From the NCBI GenBank assembly GCA_037903475.1, contig JBAJFG010000004.1, forward strand, positions 1,550,001 through 1,614,000: DNA of 64,000 bases, in the 5' to 3' direction. Source of the stretch: Ancylostoma caninum (lineage: Eukaryota; Nematoda; Chromadorea; Rhabditida; Ancylostomatidae). Both the position numbers and the translations under genes were made by a program. Positions within the stretch are counted from its first letter, which is position 1. Every line of letters begins with the position of its first letter. The notes beneath the pieces were generated by a model. That model saw only the letters and a list, made by a program, of their open reading frames with translations, ran no database searches and was not told where the DNA came from. Positions 44,100 to 54,034 of the stretch are shown here, in pieces.

Positions 44100-45060
44100 A
44101 GCGAGATCAATCGACTGCACATGCTAGGAGTCGCCTGCAGGGATTGTCAGTACGTGGAAAAGCAGGGTGACCTAGACCTCGTGCTGAAGTCCTCTGACTC
44201 CAAATCAACAAATGCTTTTCTACGCATTCATAGAGAACGACCAGCTCTACCTTTTGCCAAAGTTTTAATTTTCTAGATCTTCATATGCTTTTGGGAGCCC
44301 GATGGGAAATTTTTCAATTTTTCGGGTCTCCGAGGGGAAATTTCCCATCTAACTCACGCAAGCAGGAGCGATTATTGGGGTGCGATAATGGAGACGAAGA
44401 ATCAATGCTTGGAGCTCTATTACGTAAAAGTAGTGAAATTTCGGTGAAAGCAAACTGTCTTCATGGGAGTTGAAGAAGTGAAAACCTCGCAATTTGAACA
44501 GATGGTGAAAATGCAGTAAATCTGTTTGGCAAATCACTGAAAAGCAAGTTGCAGATATCATGAAAACTTTTCTTCTATGAGTTTTAGTTGAGGAAATTTC
44601 CCATTTGAGTACAAAATCTGGCTCCACGAAGTTCGCTCGTTTTCTCGCAATTTAGATGGGAAATCGATGGGAAATTCGCCAAATTCCCCATCGATTTCCA
44701 ATCGAGCTGCCAAAAACATATGAAGGTCTAGAAAATTGAAGCTCTGGCAAAAGATAGAGCTGATCGTCCTATAAGGACAGATGGAAAAACATTCGCTGAT
44801 TTTGAGTCAGAGAACCTCAGTGCAAGGTCTAATTAACCCAAGTTTTCCATAAGCTTGTGCCCCTTGTAGGCGAATTCTCGCATGTGTTATCGATCGATTT
44901 CGCTTCCTTCACTTCATTCTCAAACCTTTAAATCCTCTATAATCCACACTAAATCCTGAACGGTTCCAACTTGTGCAAAAATTTTTTGGAGGCGCCGGGA
45001 ATCGAACCCCTGGGCGCGCAAATGCCAACGCTGAAACCGATTCCTCGCATGCGCTGCCAA
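44100..45060 (-). mobile_element. Foldback element with tRNA-like end, copy B
   Basis: Inverted copy of 40590-41670. On the minus strand its tRNA-like end reads GCATTTGCGCGCCC, then GGGGTTCGATTCCCGGCGCC (44990-45025), containing a perfect B-box consensus GGTTCGATTCC. No complete tRNA cloverleaf could be drawn. Inner arms at about 44115-44345 and 44640-44870 are complementary. Confidence 0.75.
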
Positions 45061-45370
45061 TCAGTCCTGTTTTGACACGTGATGACATGATTGTTCTTGC
45101 TGGCAGTTTGGTCCGATCGGATAAGAAAGGATGCATATCGATTTCAAGGTTGTTTTAGTTCCAATTTTGGGTTTTTAATGTGTTTCTTTTGTGTGTTCTT
45201 CCTTGAAACTGTTCAGTGTTTCTCTGTACAGAGAAACCATGCAGGAGCAGAAGGGGGGGGGGGGTCGTGAAAAGGTGGGGGTTGGACGAGGGAATAGGGG
45301 GGGGGGGTCGTATTGAGGGTCGGTTTTTCCCATCGTCATGCTTGACCCTGCCTTTAAATCAAGATAAAAA
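45061..45370. other. G-rich flank of the gypsy element
   Basis: 45252-45325 contains G-runs of 11 or more, GGGGG and GGG within 75 bp, a G-quadruplex candidate. It lies 45 bp from the left LTR. No gene. Confidence 0.6.
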
Positions 45371-45850
45371 TGTAGAATATGAGAGTAGTCCGCGGGGGGT
45401 CGAAAGATCACTGAGTGGCTTGGCGCGAGATCAAACATTTTGAATCGACCCGCCACATGACAAGCGCCAAAAACGACCCGCAAAAAAACGAGGGGGGTCC
45501 GGGGTTTTGGAGGTCCACTTCTTTTCACTTCGAGTTCTTCGTCGCCCGTGCCCCGTCGTACTGCTACCGCTGCGGCTACTGAAGGCCGCCGATATTCTGT
45601 ATTGCTGGTTTTGCTCCGGTTGCACCCGGGGTAGTGAGTTTTTATTTTTTTAAATAAAGTTTTTGCTCGTTCTCGTGTGATTACTTTTGTGGTCAAGCGT
45701 TAATCGCTTGCTACTTTGTTTAGTTCTTGTTCTTGTGTTTTCTTTTGGGTACCGTTGAGGGGACTGGGGGTTCTCGTTGATTAGGTGGGAACCGGGACGT
45801 TAGACAAAAAGGGGGCTAATAGTTTTTTGCAATTAACCCACTTAGCAACT
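45371..45850 (+). repeat. 5' LTR
   Basis: Starts TGTAGAATATGAG and ends CACTTAGCAACT. AATAAA at 45653-45658 is a plausible polyadenylation signal in the R region. Same length and apparently same sequence as 53408-53887. Confidence 0.95.
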
Positions 45851-45868
45851 TGGGGGCCGAACCACACT
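45851..45868 (+). promoter_or_regulatory. Candidate primer-binding site
   Basis: TGGGGGCCGAACCACACT starts with the TGG expected opposite a tRNA CCA end, immediately after the LTR. The primer tRNA was not identified. Confidence 0.6.
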
Positions 45869-45989
45869 TAGTCCAACGGTCACCCATAAGAGCACAAGAC
45901 CCACGAGAGGGCAAAAACTTTATTAGTTGTCTTGTGTGTCTTTTTGCCTAGGTGGTTGATTCCTCGCGGATCCCCCTAGGTATTCATTT

Positions 45990-46485
45990 TTGGAGAGCAC
46001 CTTAGCGTCCTAGTGACCAGGTGCATTTTGATAATAAAAAGATCGGATTTTGGATTAGTGGCACCGTCAGAGTCCAAGTGACCGGGTGTTCCAAATTGAT
46101 TGCACCGATCGACTTTTGCAGTAAGGGCACCGTCAGAGTCTTAGTGACCGGGTGCTTCAAATTTTCACATCGATCGATTTTTTTGAGCGTGGCACTGTCA
46201 GCGCCTAAGTGGCCGGGTGTTCCAAAAACAAGGCTTCGATCGATCGGAGATCTGAGTGCCGGCAGTGTCAGAGAGACCGGGCACTTGAGTATCGATTTAT
46301 TGATCAGATCGATTGGTCTTTTGGATTAGAGGCACCGTCAGAGTCTGTGTGACCGGGTGTTCCAAATCATCGATTTTTGTGAGTAGGTTGAGCACTGTCG
46401 AGTCTGTGTGACCGAGTGCCACCTGGTATTGATCGATATCGATCTGTCGCTGCACTGTCTGCGTCTGTGTGACCGAGTGCAAGCA
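45990..46485 (+). other. Leader array of eight related hairpins
   Basis: Between LTR and gag, a 60-66-bp unit recurs, each with outer stem GCACY/RGTGY and inner stem GTC(A)/(T)GAC around a 7-9-nt loop. Stems: 45997-46002 with 46019-46024; 46061-65 with 46085-89; 46127-31 with 46151-55; 46192-96 with 46216-20; 46255-60 with 46280-85; 46332-36 with 46356-60; 46392-96 with 46415-19; 46452-56 with 46476-80. Base changes in one strand are matched in the other. ATCGATCGAT words lie between several units. Could serve packaging, translation or insulator-like binding; function unknown. Confidence 0.8.
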
Positions 46486-46653
46486 AGAGAATAGCCTAGT
46501 GTGTGTGTGGGATAAGGAACCACCTAGGTAGAAGGAAATCTCTCACCCTCTCATCGATTCCTTCCTATTCATCTCGCTTTATCGCACGTTTCGCGTCGTA
46601 TTCATCACTTGCGAATAAATTTAAAGTGATAATTCAAACTTTGCAGAGCCAAG

Positions 46654-49600
46654 ATGAGCGGCAAAGGGCAAGTGCTAGATGAGGACGAGCTCCTCATGTC
46701 CACGGAAGGCGAAGAATCGGGTGACGAGATGGAGCACGATGGGCGTGCAGTGGAACAAAATGTGAGTGAATCACAAAATAAAGAAGATGAGAAACGCGTA
46801 GCGCGACTCCGCAAGCAAATCGCAGCGATAGCAATCACGTGCGATGCGGAGCTAGGTAAGCGCATGCGCATAGGTGACAGTTGTAGAGAGGAGGTAATGA
46901 AGGCTGTCACGGAGCAGGTTGATGTGGCCAAGGAGGTAGTCACTGCGAATATAAAGGAAATTTTATCGCGCGGCGTGAGCAAAGTCGACGAGGAAGTGGT
47001 GGCTATACTGGAAGCCGCAAGTATTGCAAAAGCCTCCGAATTGTCGCGCTGTTTGGATACTCTCATGGCGCTTAAATGTAGGAACCGCGAGATTGCCGCG
47101 CTACTGTCATGTAAGAGTGATGATGTCATTGATGCCATTAGAGAATTGATAACAGAAAATGCTCGTCTAGCAAAGGAAATTGATGAACAACAATTGCAGG
47201 TCGAACAGTTGAGGAGGCAAGTAGAGGACCTCGGCAAAGCCAACTCAGTAAGCAAAGGGAACTGCGAGGCAAGCCACGTAAAGAGTGCACTGAAGGAAAA
47301 CTTCTCAGGTAACACTCAGAGCAAGTACCAAAGATATGCCAACTTGATGTGTGAGGAAGGTTATGAATTGCAGGGAACGTCGACATCGACTCCATTGACC
47401 CGAAAGTGCTGCGAGCATACGCCGACAGGAAACTACGAGAGCAATCGAGGAACGCCATCGCAGCAGGTCACCGGTACGTCAGCGTCTGAGGTTAATGAAA
47501 TGAGCATGGGCGAGTATATAAGGGTCATGGCATTGCCTGAAGTGCAACCATATAGTGGTAGGCCGGGTGAATGTTTTAAGCGCTTCGTCCGCGCATTTTG
47601 CAACAAATACCCTTGTTCGCACTGGAAGGAGTCTAGTAGGTTACAGCTTTTTGAAGGGTTCCTGCGTAAGGAAGCGCTAACAGTGTTCGAAACACTGCCA
47701 GCAAGTGTACGCGAAAGTAGTGTAGACGAGGTAGTGCAAGCAATGAAGCAGCGTCTACGCATAGATAGTGCTAGCTCACGGGTAAAAGCTATGGCAGAGC
47801 TTAGGTCCCTAACTATGCGAGAGAATCAGTCTGTAAGTGAATTCTGCTTAGCCCTCGAGAAGCTTGCAAGTCGCGCATACCCCGATGTGCCCGTCGAGGT
47901 GGTATCTTTACAAAAAGCGGAAATCCTAAGCCGGCAGCTTGCAACGTGGGAAGGCAGCTACTGCTTAACCGAGGCCTTGGAGATCCACGCTAACGCTGAC
48001 GCATATGAAAAAGTTAAGGAAGCCGCGTTAAGACTAGAACGAAGCAGGAAAGTGACCGCAGAGATGGCTGCTAGGAAACATTCAGAGAAACCTGTGAGAA
48101 ACACAGTAAAAACACAACAGAAAACAAGGGGTACTGTGTGGTATTCCAACCGACAGCAGCCTGCGATACAACAAGCGCCACAGAGCGAGATGGTAAGAAG
48201 CAGCCAGGCTGAAACGAGGCCTCAAACTTCTAAGGCAGGAGGAAATGGGAGCTCAGGTGCTAAAGGGCAAGCAGGGAAAAGAGATGAATTGAGACGATGT
48301 TATAACTGTGGAAAGCTTGGGCACATAGCAGCTGAGTGCAGGATGCCTCCTCGACAAGGGCAAGGAAATAAGGATCAAACTACATCTGCCCTTGATGGTC
48401 GAGGTGGAAATCAGGCTCGTAGTGCGTCGTCATACCTGACTATGGTAGAGTCATGGTCCTGCACTAGTGTTGTCGATGGAAGCGTACATAGTTGTCCTTT
48501 ATTTGGGTATAGGTGTGTAACACCAGTGACGATCATGGGTCTTTCCGCAACTGCTCTACTGGACACGGGTTCAGAGACGTCTATTATACCAGCTCAGTTC
48601 CTGAAGAGAGCTGCAGCAAAAGGTGTTAATTTGGATGCCTACGTTGAGAGGTTAGAGTCGCCACCTGTGAATATCAGAGACGCTTCCGGAAATACGATGA
48701 AGCTTTTCGATACAATACGAGTAGCTATTACGGTCAACGATAAACTGGAGTTTATCCCATTTTTTGTGGCAAAAGGATTGGATGATGTAATCGTCCTGGG
48801 GACGAATGCTCTAGAGGCATTTGGCATAGGACTATCGTCTAAGGAACGGCATGGACCATCCGAAGATGTGAGAAGACATGAGCAACAGGAGCTCCACGAG
48901 GCCGCCTTGGTGAAAGAGAGGGTATATGTGCCACCAGGGAAGATGAGCTATGTGACACTAACTCGCGTTAGTGCAGTGGATGAACCGATGTTGTGGTCGG
49001 CTCACCCGCTCATCTCACATGGAGTGTGCAGAGTGACTCCTGAAGGCGAAGTCTGCGTACCTGTGTTGAACAATACAGAGGAACCAGTTATATTCCATGA
49101 GAAGGACAAGATAGGAGAATGGAGAAATGAGTCCTGGATTACACCCAAGCATGTGGACGCAAGCAACGACATGCTGGACTTGAATTTACAGAAGAAATGG
49201 CAAGATCGACAGGAAAGGTTGGAAGAACTGCTACGCATGCTTCACAGCGACTCCACACCACCGAAGAGGTTGAAGAAGTTGATAAGCAAGTGGGATGAGG
49301 TTTTTGCTGTAACTGACTCGGAGCTCACCCAAACAACTCTGGTAGTCCACGACATAGACACAGGGGATCATAAGCCCATCAAGCAGAAGACGCGACCAAT
49401 ACCCATCGGGGCGAGAAAGGAATTCAAGGAAATTATAAAAGGCCTGTTAGAGAGAGGTATTGTGGAGCCTAGTGCATCGGAATGGGCGTCACCGGTAGTG
49501 TTGGTGAAGAAAAAAGATGGGACCCTCCGGTTATGCATCGACTACAGAGAATTGAATAAAGTCACCAAGCAGGACTCCTACCCACTTCCGACCATAGACG

Positions 49601-52600
49601 CTGTGCTACAAAGTCTAAATGGTAAGAAGATCTTCTCTACGTTGGATATGGCGTCAGGGTATTGGCAAATAAAGTTATCAGAGGACGCCAAGCAAAAGAG
49701 TGCTTTCACAACAAGCGAAGGGCTCTTTCAATTTGCCGTACTGCCGTTTGGACTATGCACCAGCCCAGCGGTATTCCAACGGATGATGGACCGAGTACTG
49801 GAAGAACTGGATGTTAAAGACGACGAAGTGTTTGTGTACATTGATGACATATTAATCGCAACGGAATCTGTACAGCGACACTATGAAATCATGGAAAAGG
49901 TGTTCGAGGCGATGCGTAAGGCTAATCTCCGGCTAAAGCCTCAGAAATGTAAGTTTCTGCGCAAGGAAGTGTCATTTTTAGGACATCTAATAAATGAACG
50001 GGGCGTGCAAACGGATCCAGAAAAAATAAGGAAGATAGCGGATTACCCACCGCCAAAGTCCATAGCTGAGCTCAGAACATTCCTGGGTATGGCTTCGTAT
50101 TATAGGAAGTTTATAATGGGTTTTTCCAAGATTGCCAAGAGTTTGTATAACCTAACAAGCCCCAAGACACCCTGGCAATGGTCCAAGGATGAGGTGAATG
50201 CATTCGAAAAGTTAAAGCAAGCGATGGTACAAGCGCCAATATTAGCACAACCAAATGTGGAGGATGCTAGGAATGGATCGAAACCATTCATCATCTATAC
50301 GGATGCATCGACGGGAGGTTTGGGAGCAGTTCTGTGTCAAGAAGGGAGTGATAAGATGCTCCATCCTCTTTTCTTCGCCTCAAAAGGTCTCACGAAGGCA
50401 GAGAGGAACTACCACATTACGGACCTGGAAGCATTGGCCGTGGTGTTCGCGTTGAAGAAGTTTCATTTCTTTATATACGGATTACCAACAGTGGTGCGGA
50501 CAGACCATCAATCGTTGACGAGCCTGTTCAAGAGGACAAATGTGTCTGCAAGAGTCCTAAGATGGGCATTGGAAGTGCAGAAATACAATTTGAAAATTGA
50601 ATATGTCGCTGGAAAAGCTAACGCTGTGGCAGATGCGCTGTCAAGAAGCGCTGTCCCGCTAAGTGACGAGGAGGAGGTTGCGATTTGTGGCGAAAACGAC
50701 ATGGTTATATGCGCCACAGAAGTGGAAGACAACGAGTGGCTAAGAGAACTCCGCGACGACAAGGATTTTGGAGATCTGATCAAGGCCCTGCGGATGGGAG
50801 ACGACAGTAAGGAGGTAAAACTGCCAAGATCCGCACAGAAACTAACAGCAGCCGACTTCGTGATCGAAGATGGCGAGTTGAAACTCGTAGTACAAGATAC
50901 AGTGGCCAAAGTTGTTCCAAAATCGAAAAGGAAGCAAGTTTTCGAAGAAGCGCACTATGGAGCAATGTCAGGACATCTCAATGGGAAGAAGCTGTACAGA
51001 AAACTGCGGAAGACGGTGTTCTGGGATGGAATGCAAACTGATATTACTAGATGGACGAGAGAGTGTAGTAAATGTTACTTGGCGAAGGCGCACGAGATGA
51101 GGGTACCACCACTGAAACCCTTTTGCTCAAGTAAGCCGTACGAGATTGTAGGAATGGATCTCGTGGAACTCGGACTGACCGAGAGAGGTAACAAGTACGC
51201 ATTGGTCGTAATCGACCACTTCACAAAGTTTCTAGGTGCATACCCTATTCCCGACAAGTCAGCCCGGACGGTAGCACGAATGTTCTTTGAAAGATGGATT
51301 TGTGAAGGGTGTCGCTGGCCGAAAGCTATTCATTCTGACCAAGGGCCTGAATTTGTAAATGGCGTCCTGTCTGAAATATGCGAGATAACGGGGATCAAGC
51401 AAACCATGACGAAGGGGTACAATCCGCGCGAGAATGGGATGACTGAGAGAGCCATTGGTACTATAACTCGCATGCTGCGTAAGAAAACGGTGATCCCAGC
51501 GGATTGGGATTTACTCCTACCGATGGTTGTATTTGCGTATAATTCATCACCTCACGACGCAATTGGTGAAAGCCCCTTCTACATGCTTCACGCATTCGAT
51601 CCGAATCAGCCATCAGATGTCATTCCAGCGGATCAGTTAGCGCTGCACCACATGGATTTGGACGACTACAAGCACGAATTACTGGCTGCCATAAAGTTGG
51701 GTCAGGAGTGTGCCAGGGAAATCAATGAAAAATACACCCAAAAGATGAAGGAGACGTATGACAGGCGCAACAAAGTAGATGAGAGTAGGTTGCCTAGGGT
51801 AGGAGACCGTGTCTACGTTAAACTTCCGCGTGAAAAGACCAGTAGGCAGTATCCGAAATTATGTGACCCATGGGGAGGTCCATACCGAGTGATTGAGACC
51901 AGTAACAACTCAGCATTGTTGGCTAGTATCAATGAAAATGTAGACCCTATACGTGTGCAGCACGACATGCTGATAGTATTGCCTCCAGAAATAGACGACA
52001 CCCCTGTGCAGACTAGAACTAAGAGAAAATCACGTAAAAAACTGGTGAAAATAGCTCGTGTAAATCGTATATGTTTCAGGTCCAGACCTGGCAGCGATGG
52101 AGACACCAGCGCCTTGAGTATGTTTTTCACCTGTCCGAACAAGAGGCACGTTGAGGGCGTTGATTACGACTTTGATTGTTCAGTGAGAAACATGACATTC
52201 AAGGATGTGGTTCCGGAAGCCGAAGACACCATTGGGCGCCTAATTTTCGGCAATATTTTTGAGCTGGCGCGTCTTATCTCCATATACGAATGCGAGCGGA
52301 ATGCCGACAAGAAGCGATTTCGGATGAAGGACCGCAAATTTTTGTTCATTACCGCTACTGGAGTGCAGAAGGCGTTCACATTCTTCAAGAGGCACTGTGA
52401 TCACGTTTGTCGAAGCCTAGCCCTTCATGATGGAGCACCCGTGATGTTGCCCTACGCAGAAACTACGGAAATCCCGATCGAGCAGCTCAATGACTTGAAT
52501 AGCGAAGGAATCAAATTCGCGATGGCCCACTCATGGAGCGATGTGACTGTGAAAGAAGCCACTCAGAAGATTTTGATATTGTTACCAGAAGGATTCCGTT

Positions 52601-53310
52601 CGTTGCCATCGATGGTCGTTCCTGAAGAGACCGTAGAGTATGGGATATATCAGCGATTTTCAGAGATAGCGGATATGATCAGTCGAGCTGAACCCAGAAG
52701 TATCATTTTCGTCGGGCCTACACATGATCTGCCACTGCACAGAGCTTCCTGGATGAAGTTAGCAACGATCTTCGCGAAATCGGCACTGGCAGGAGCCAAG
52801 GTAGTGGTTGTAGCCCCCAGGGAAATGGCTGAGGTGGCTCGCGGTTTAGCGATGAGTATGAAACATAACATTGTCTGCATGATTCCGCTGGTGGAGTCAA
52901 CCACAGAGCCGTTCCAGAGCATGGGATTGCACCCAAGGTCATCAGCCACGGATACGTACCCACAAATCGCGATAGTGGACTTCATGAATTGTTTACGAGA
53001 GTTCGTTCGCGCTGAAGTGGAGGTCCCCGAAACTAGGCTGGCGAAGAATAACCATCCACAGCCGAAAAGGAATCCAAGGTACGGTCGTCATCACAGCAAC
53101 GATGACATTTCACAGAGGACGCGGGATGGAGGCGTAACAAAAAACTATCATGCAAAGAAAACTTTCAGAAGAAATCCATTGAATTGTGTTGTACCTAACA
53201 TGTCTAACAACACTAACCCGAATCTAATATGTACTCTCATCTGTCATGCCTCATTTTATGCATCCGCAGTCTTTAGCTTTCATGAATTCACCAGTCGTGC
53301 CTTTTATTAG
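46654..53310 (+). CDS. Gag-Pol polyprotein of the Ty3/gypsy element
   Basis: 2218 codons without a stop; ATG after an ACTTTGCAGAGCCAAG leader. Acidic N-terminus and coiled coil (1-240); gag core about 282-470 (YIRVMALPEVQPYSG onward); zinc knuckle CYNCGKLGHIAAEC at 549-562; protease LLDTGSETS with D637; reverse transcriptase with LRLCIDYRELNK and YIDD at 1062-1065; RNase H with YTDAS (D1217); integrase with an HHCC zinc finger (CSKCYLAK), D1502, D1562 and E1598 (D,D35E); GPY-like PWGGPYRV. Residues about 1790-2218 form an extra C-terminal region not needed for known pol functions. All catalytic residues are present. It would assemble particles, copy the RNA and integrate the DNA. Gag and Pol share one frame, so their ratio must be set by proteolysis or another mechanism. 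Confidence 0.97.
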   Translation: MSGKGQVLDEDELLMSTEGEESGDEMEHDGRAVEQNVSESQNKEDEKRVARLRKQIAAIAITCDAELGKRMRIGDSCREEVMKAVTEQVDVAKEVVTANIKEILSRGVSKVDEEVVAILEAASIAKASELSRCLDTLMALKCRNREIAALLSCKSDDVIDAIRELITENARLAKEIDEQQLQVEQLRRQVEDLGKANSVSKGNCEASHVKSALKENFSGNTQSKYQRYANLMCEEGYELQGTSTSTPLTRKCCEHTPTGNYESNRGTPSQQVTGTSASEVNEMSMGEYIRVMALPEVQPYSGRPGECFKRFVRAFCNKYPCSHWKESSRLQLFEGFLRKEALTVFETLPASVRESSVDEVVQAMKQRLRIDSASSRVKAMAELRSLTMRENQSVSEFCLALEKLASRAYPDVPVEVVSLQKAEILSRQLATWEGSYCLTEALEIHANADAYEKVKEAALRLERSRKVTAEMAARKHSEKPVRNTVKTQQKTRGTVWYSNRQQPAIQQAPQSEMVRSSQAETRPQTSKAGGNGSSGAKGQAGKRDELRRCYNCGKLGHIAAECRMPPRQGQGNKDQTTSALDGRGGNQARSASSYLTMVESWSCTSVVDGSVHSCPLFGYRCVTPVTIMGLSATALLDTGSETSIIPAQFLKRAAAKGVNLDAYVERLESPPVNIRDASGNTMKLFDTIRVAITVNDKLEFIPFFVAKGLDDVIVLGTNALEAFGIGLSSKERHGPSEDVRRHEQQELHEAALVKERVYVPPGKMSYVTLTRVSAVDEPMLWSAHPLISHGVCRVTPEGEVCVPVLNNTEEPVIFHEKDKIGEWRNESWITPKHVDASNDMLDLNLQKKWQDRQERLEELLRMLHSDSTPPKRLKKLISKWDEVFAVTDSELTQTTLVVHDIDTGDHKPIKQKTRPIPIGARKEFKEIIKGLLERGIVEPSASEWASPVVLVKKKDGTLRLCIDYRELNKVTKQDSYPLPTIDAVLQSLNGKKIFSTLDMASGYWQIKLSEDAKQKSAFTTSEGLFQFAVLPFGLCTSPAVFQRMMDRVLEELDVKDDEVFVYIDDILIATESVQRHYEIMEKVFEAMRKANLRLKPQKCKFLRKEVSFLGHLINERGVQTDPEKIRKIADYPPPKSIAELRTFLGMASYYRKFIMGFSKIAKSLYNLTSPKTPWQWSKDEVNAFEKLKQAMVQAPILAQPNVEDARNGSKPFIIYTDASTGGLGAVLCQEGSDKMLHPLFFASKGLTKAERNYHITDLEALAVVFALKKFHFFIYGLPTVVRTDHQSLTSLFKRTNVSARVLRWALEVQKYNLKIEYVAGKANAVADALSRSAVPLSDEEEVAICGENDMVICATEVEDNEWLRELRDDKDFGDLIKALRMGDDSKEVKLPRSAQKLTAADFVIEDGELKLVVQDTVAKVVPKSKRKQVFEEAHYGAMSGHLNGKKLYRKLRKTVFWDGMQTDITRWTRECSKCYLAKAHEMRVPPLKPFCSSKPYEIVGMDLVELGLTERGNKYALVVIDHFTKFLGAYPIPDKSARTVARMFFERWICEGCRWPKAIHSDQGPEFVNGVLSEICEITGIKQTMTKGYNPRENGMTERAIGTITRMLRKKTVIPADWDLLLPMVVFAYNSSPHDAIGESPFYMLHAFDPNQPSDVIPADQLALHHMDLDDYKHELLAAIKLGQECAREINEKYTQKMKETYDRRNKVDESRLPRVGDRVYVKLPREKTSRQYPKLCDPWGGPYRVIETSNNSALLASINENVDPIRVQHDMLIVLPPEIDDTPVQTRTKRKSRKKLVKIARVNRICFRSRPGSDGDTSALSMFFTCPNKRHVEGVDYDFDCSVRNMTFKDVVPEAEDTIGRLIFGNIFELARLISIYECERNADKKRFRMKDRKFLFITATGVQKAFTFFKRHCDHVCRSLALHDGAPVMLPYAETTEIPIEQLNDLNSEGIKFAMAHSWSDVTVKEATQKILILLPEGFRSLPSMVVPEETVEYGIYQRFSEIADMISRAEPRSIIFVGPTHDLPLHRASWMKLATIFAKSALAGAKVVVVAPREMAEVARGLAMSMKHNIVCMIPLVESTTEPFQSMGLHPRSSATDTYPQIAIVDFMNCLREFVRAEVEVPETRLAKNNHPQPKRNPRYGRHHSNDDISQRTRDGGVTKNYHAKKTFRRNPLNCVVPNMSNNTNPNLICTLICHASFYASAVFSFHEFTSRAFY

Positions 53311-53374
53311 TACTAACAGAGGTAGAGGCTTCCGTAGCCGTACGAGTAGAGGTCGTGGGGGCTACCCCTACTAA
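53228..53374 (+). other. RG-rich reading frame overlapping the gag-pol 3' end (+1 frame)
   Basis: In the +1 frame relative to gag-pol, an open stretch runs past the gag-pol stop to TAA at 53372-53374 and ends in an Arg-Gly tail (RGRGFRSRTSRGRGGYPY). RG boxes usually bind RNA. Either the original C-terminus was lost by a frameshift in this copy, or the frame is reached by +1 frameshifting, or it is chance. Confidence 0.45.
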
Positions 53375-53395
53375 GTGCCGGGACGTCACTTCCCC

Positions 53396-53407
53396 GGAGG
53401 AGGCGGT
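53396..53407 (+). promoter_or_regulatory. Polypurine tract
   Basis: GGAGGAGGCGGT immediately before the 3' LTR; expected plus-strand primer for reverse transcription. Confidence 0.8.
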
Positions 53408-53887
53408 TGTAGAATATGAGAGTAGTCCGCGGGGGGTCGAAAGATCACTGAGTGGCTTGGCGCGAGATCAAACATTTTGAATCGACCCGCCACATGACAA
53501 GCGCCAAAAACGACCCGCAAAAAAACGAGGGGGGTCCGGGGTTTTGGAGGTCCACTTCTTTTCACTTCGAGTTCTTCGTCGCCCGTGCCCCGTCGTACTG
53601 CTACCGCTGCGGCTACTGAAGGCCGCCGATATTCTGTATTGCTGGTTTTGCTCCGGTTGCACCCGGGGTAGTGAGTTTTTATTTTTTTAAATAAAGTTTT
53701 TGCTCGTTCTCGTGTGATTACTTTTGTGGTCAAGCGTTAATCGCTTGCTACTTTGTTTAGTTCTTGTTCTTGTGTTTTCTTTTGGGTACCGTTGAGGGGA
53801 CTGGGGGTTCTCGTTGATTAGGTGGGAACCGGGACGTTAGACAAAAAGGGGGCTAATAGTTTTTTGCAATTAACCCACTTAGCAACT
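53408..53887 (+). repeat. 3' LTR
   Basis: 480 bp, TGTAGAATATGAG to CACTTAGCAACT. Read base by base against the 5' LTR, no differences were noticed. Polyadenylation signal AATAAA at 53690-53695. Confidence 0.95.
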
Positions 53888-54034
53888 AAAATCAAAATTT
53901 GCAACTTTTTGTGCATAACTCGATGCGCTGAACACGATGGTGTCGGTAGTTTTTGATGACAGTGGCTGTTCTCTTGCACACACACACGTACACACACGCA
54001 CATAAAATGCCAATCAATATTTACCATGACATGA

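Larger units (their letters stand above)
45371..53887 (+). mobile_element. Complete Ty3/gypsy LTR retrotransposon, Cer1-like
   Basis: 8517 bp, comprising 480-bp LTR, primer site, 800-nt structured leader, a single 2218-codon gag-pol frame, purine tract and 480-bp LTR. I could find no difference between the two LTRs on reading them through. The size, LTR length, single fused frame and long extra C-terminus resemble Cer1 of C. elegans (known from literature). The flanks share AAAA on both sides, compatible with a 4-bp target duplication but low in information. Likely recent and perhaps able to move. Confidence 0.95.

Noticed and set aside
44985..45060. A functional tRNA gene
   Set aside because: The B box is good, but the acceptor, D and T stems do not pair and the other copy is mutated; treated as the tRNA-like end of a foldback element.
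46605..47315. 236-codon minus-strand open frame opposite gag
   Set aside because: Mirror image of the gag-pol reading frame; Ser-rich composition is what antisense of this codon usage gives, and there are no independent signals.
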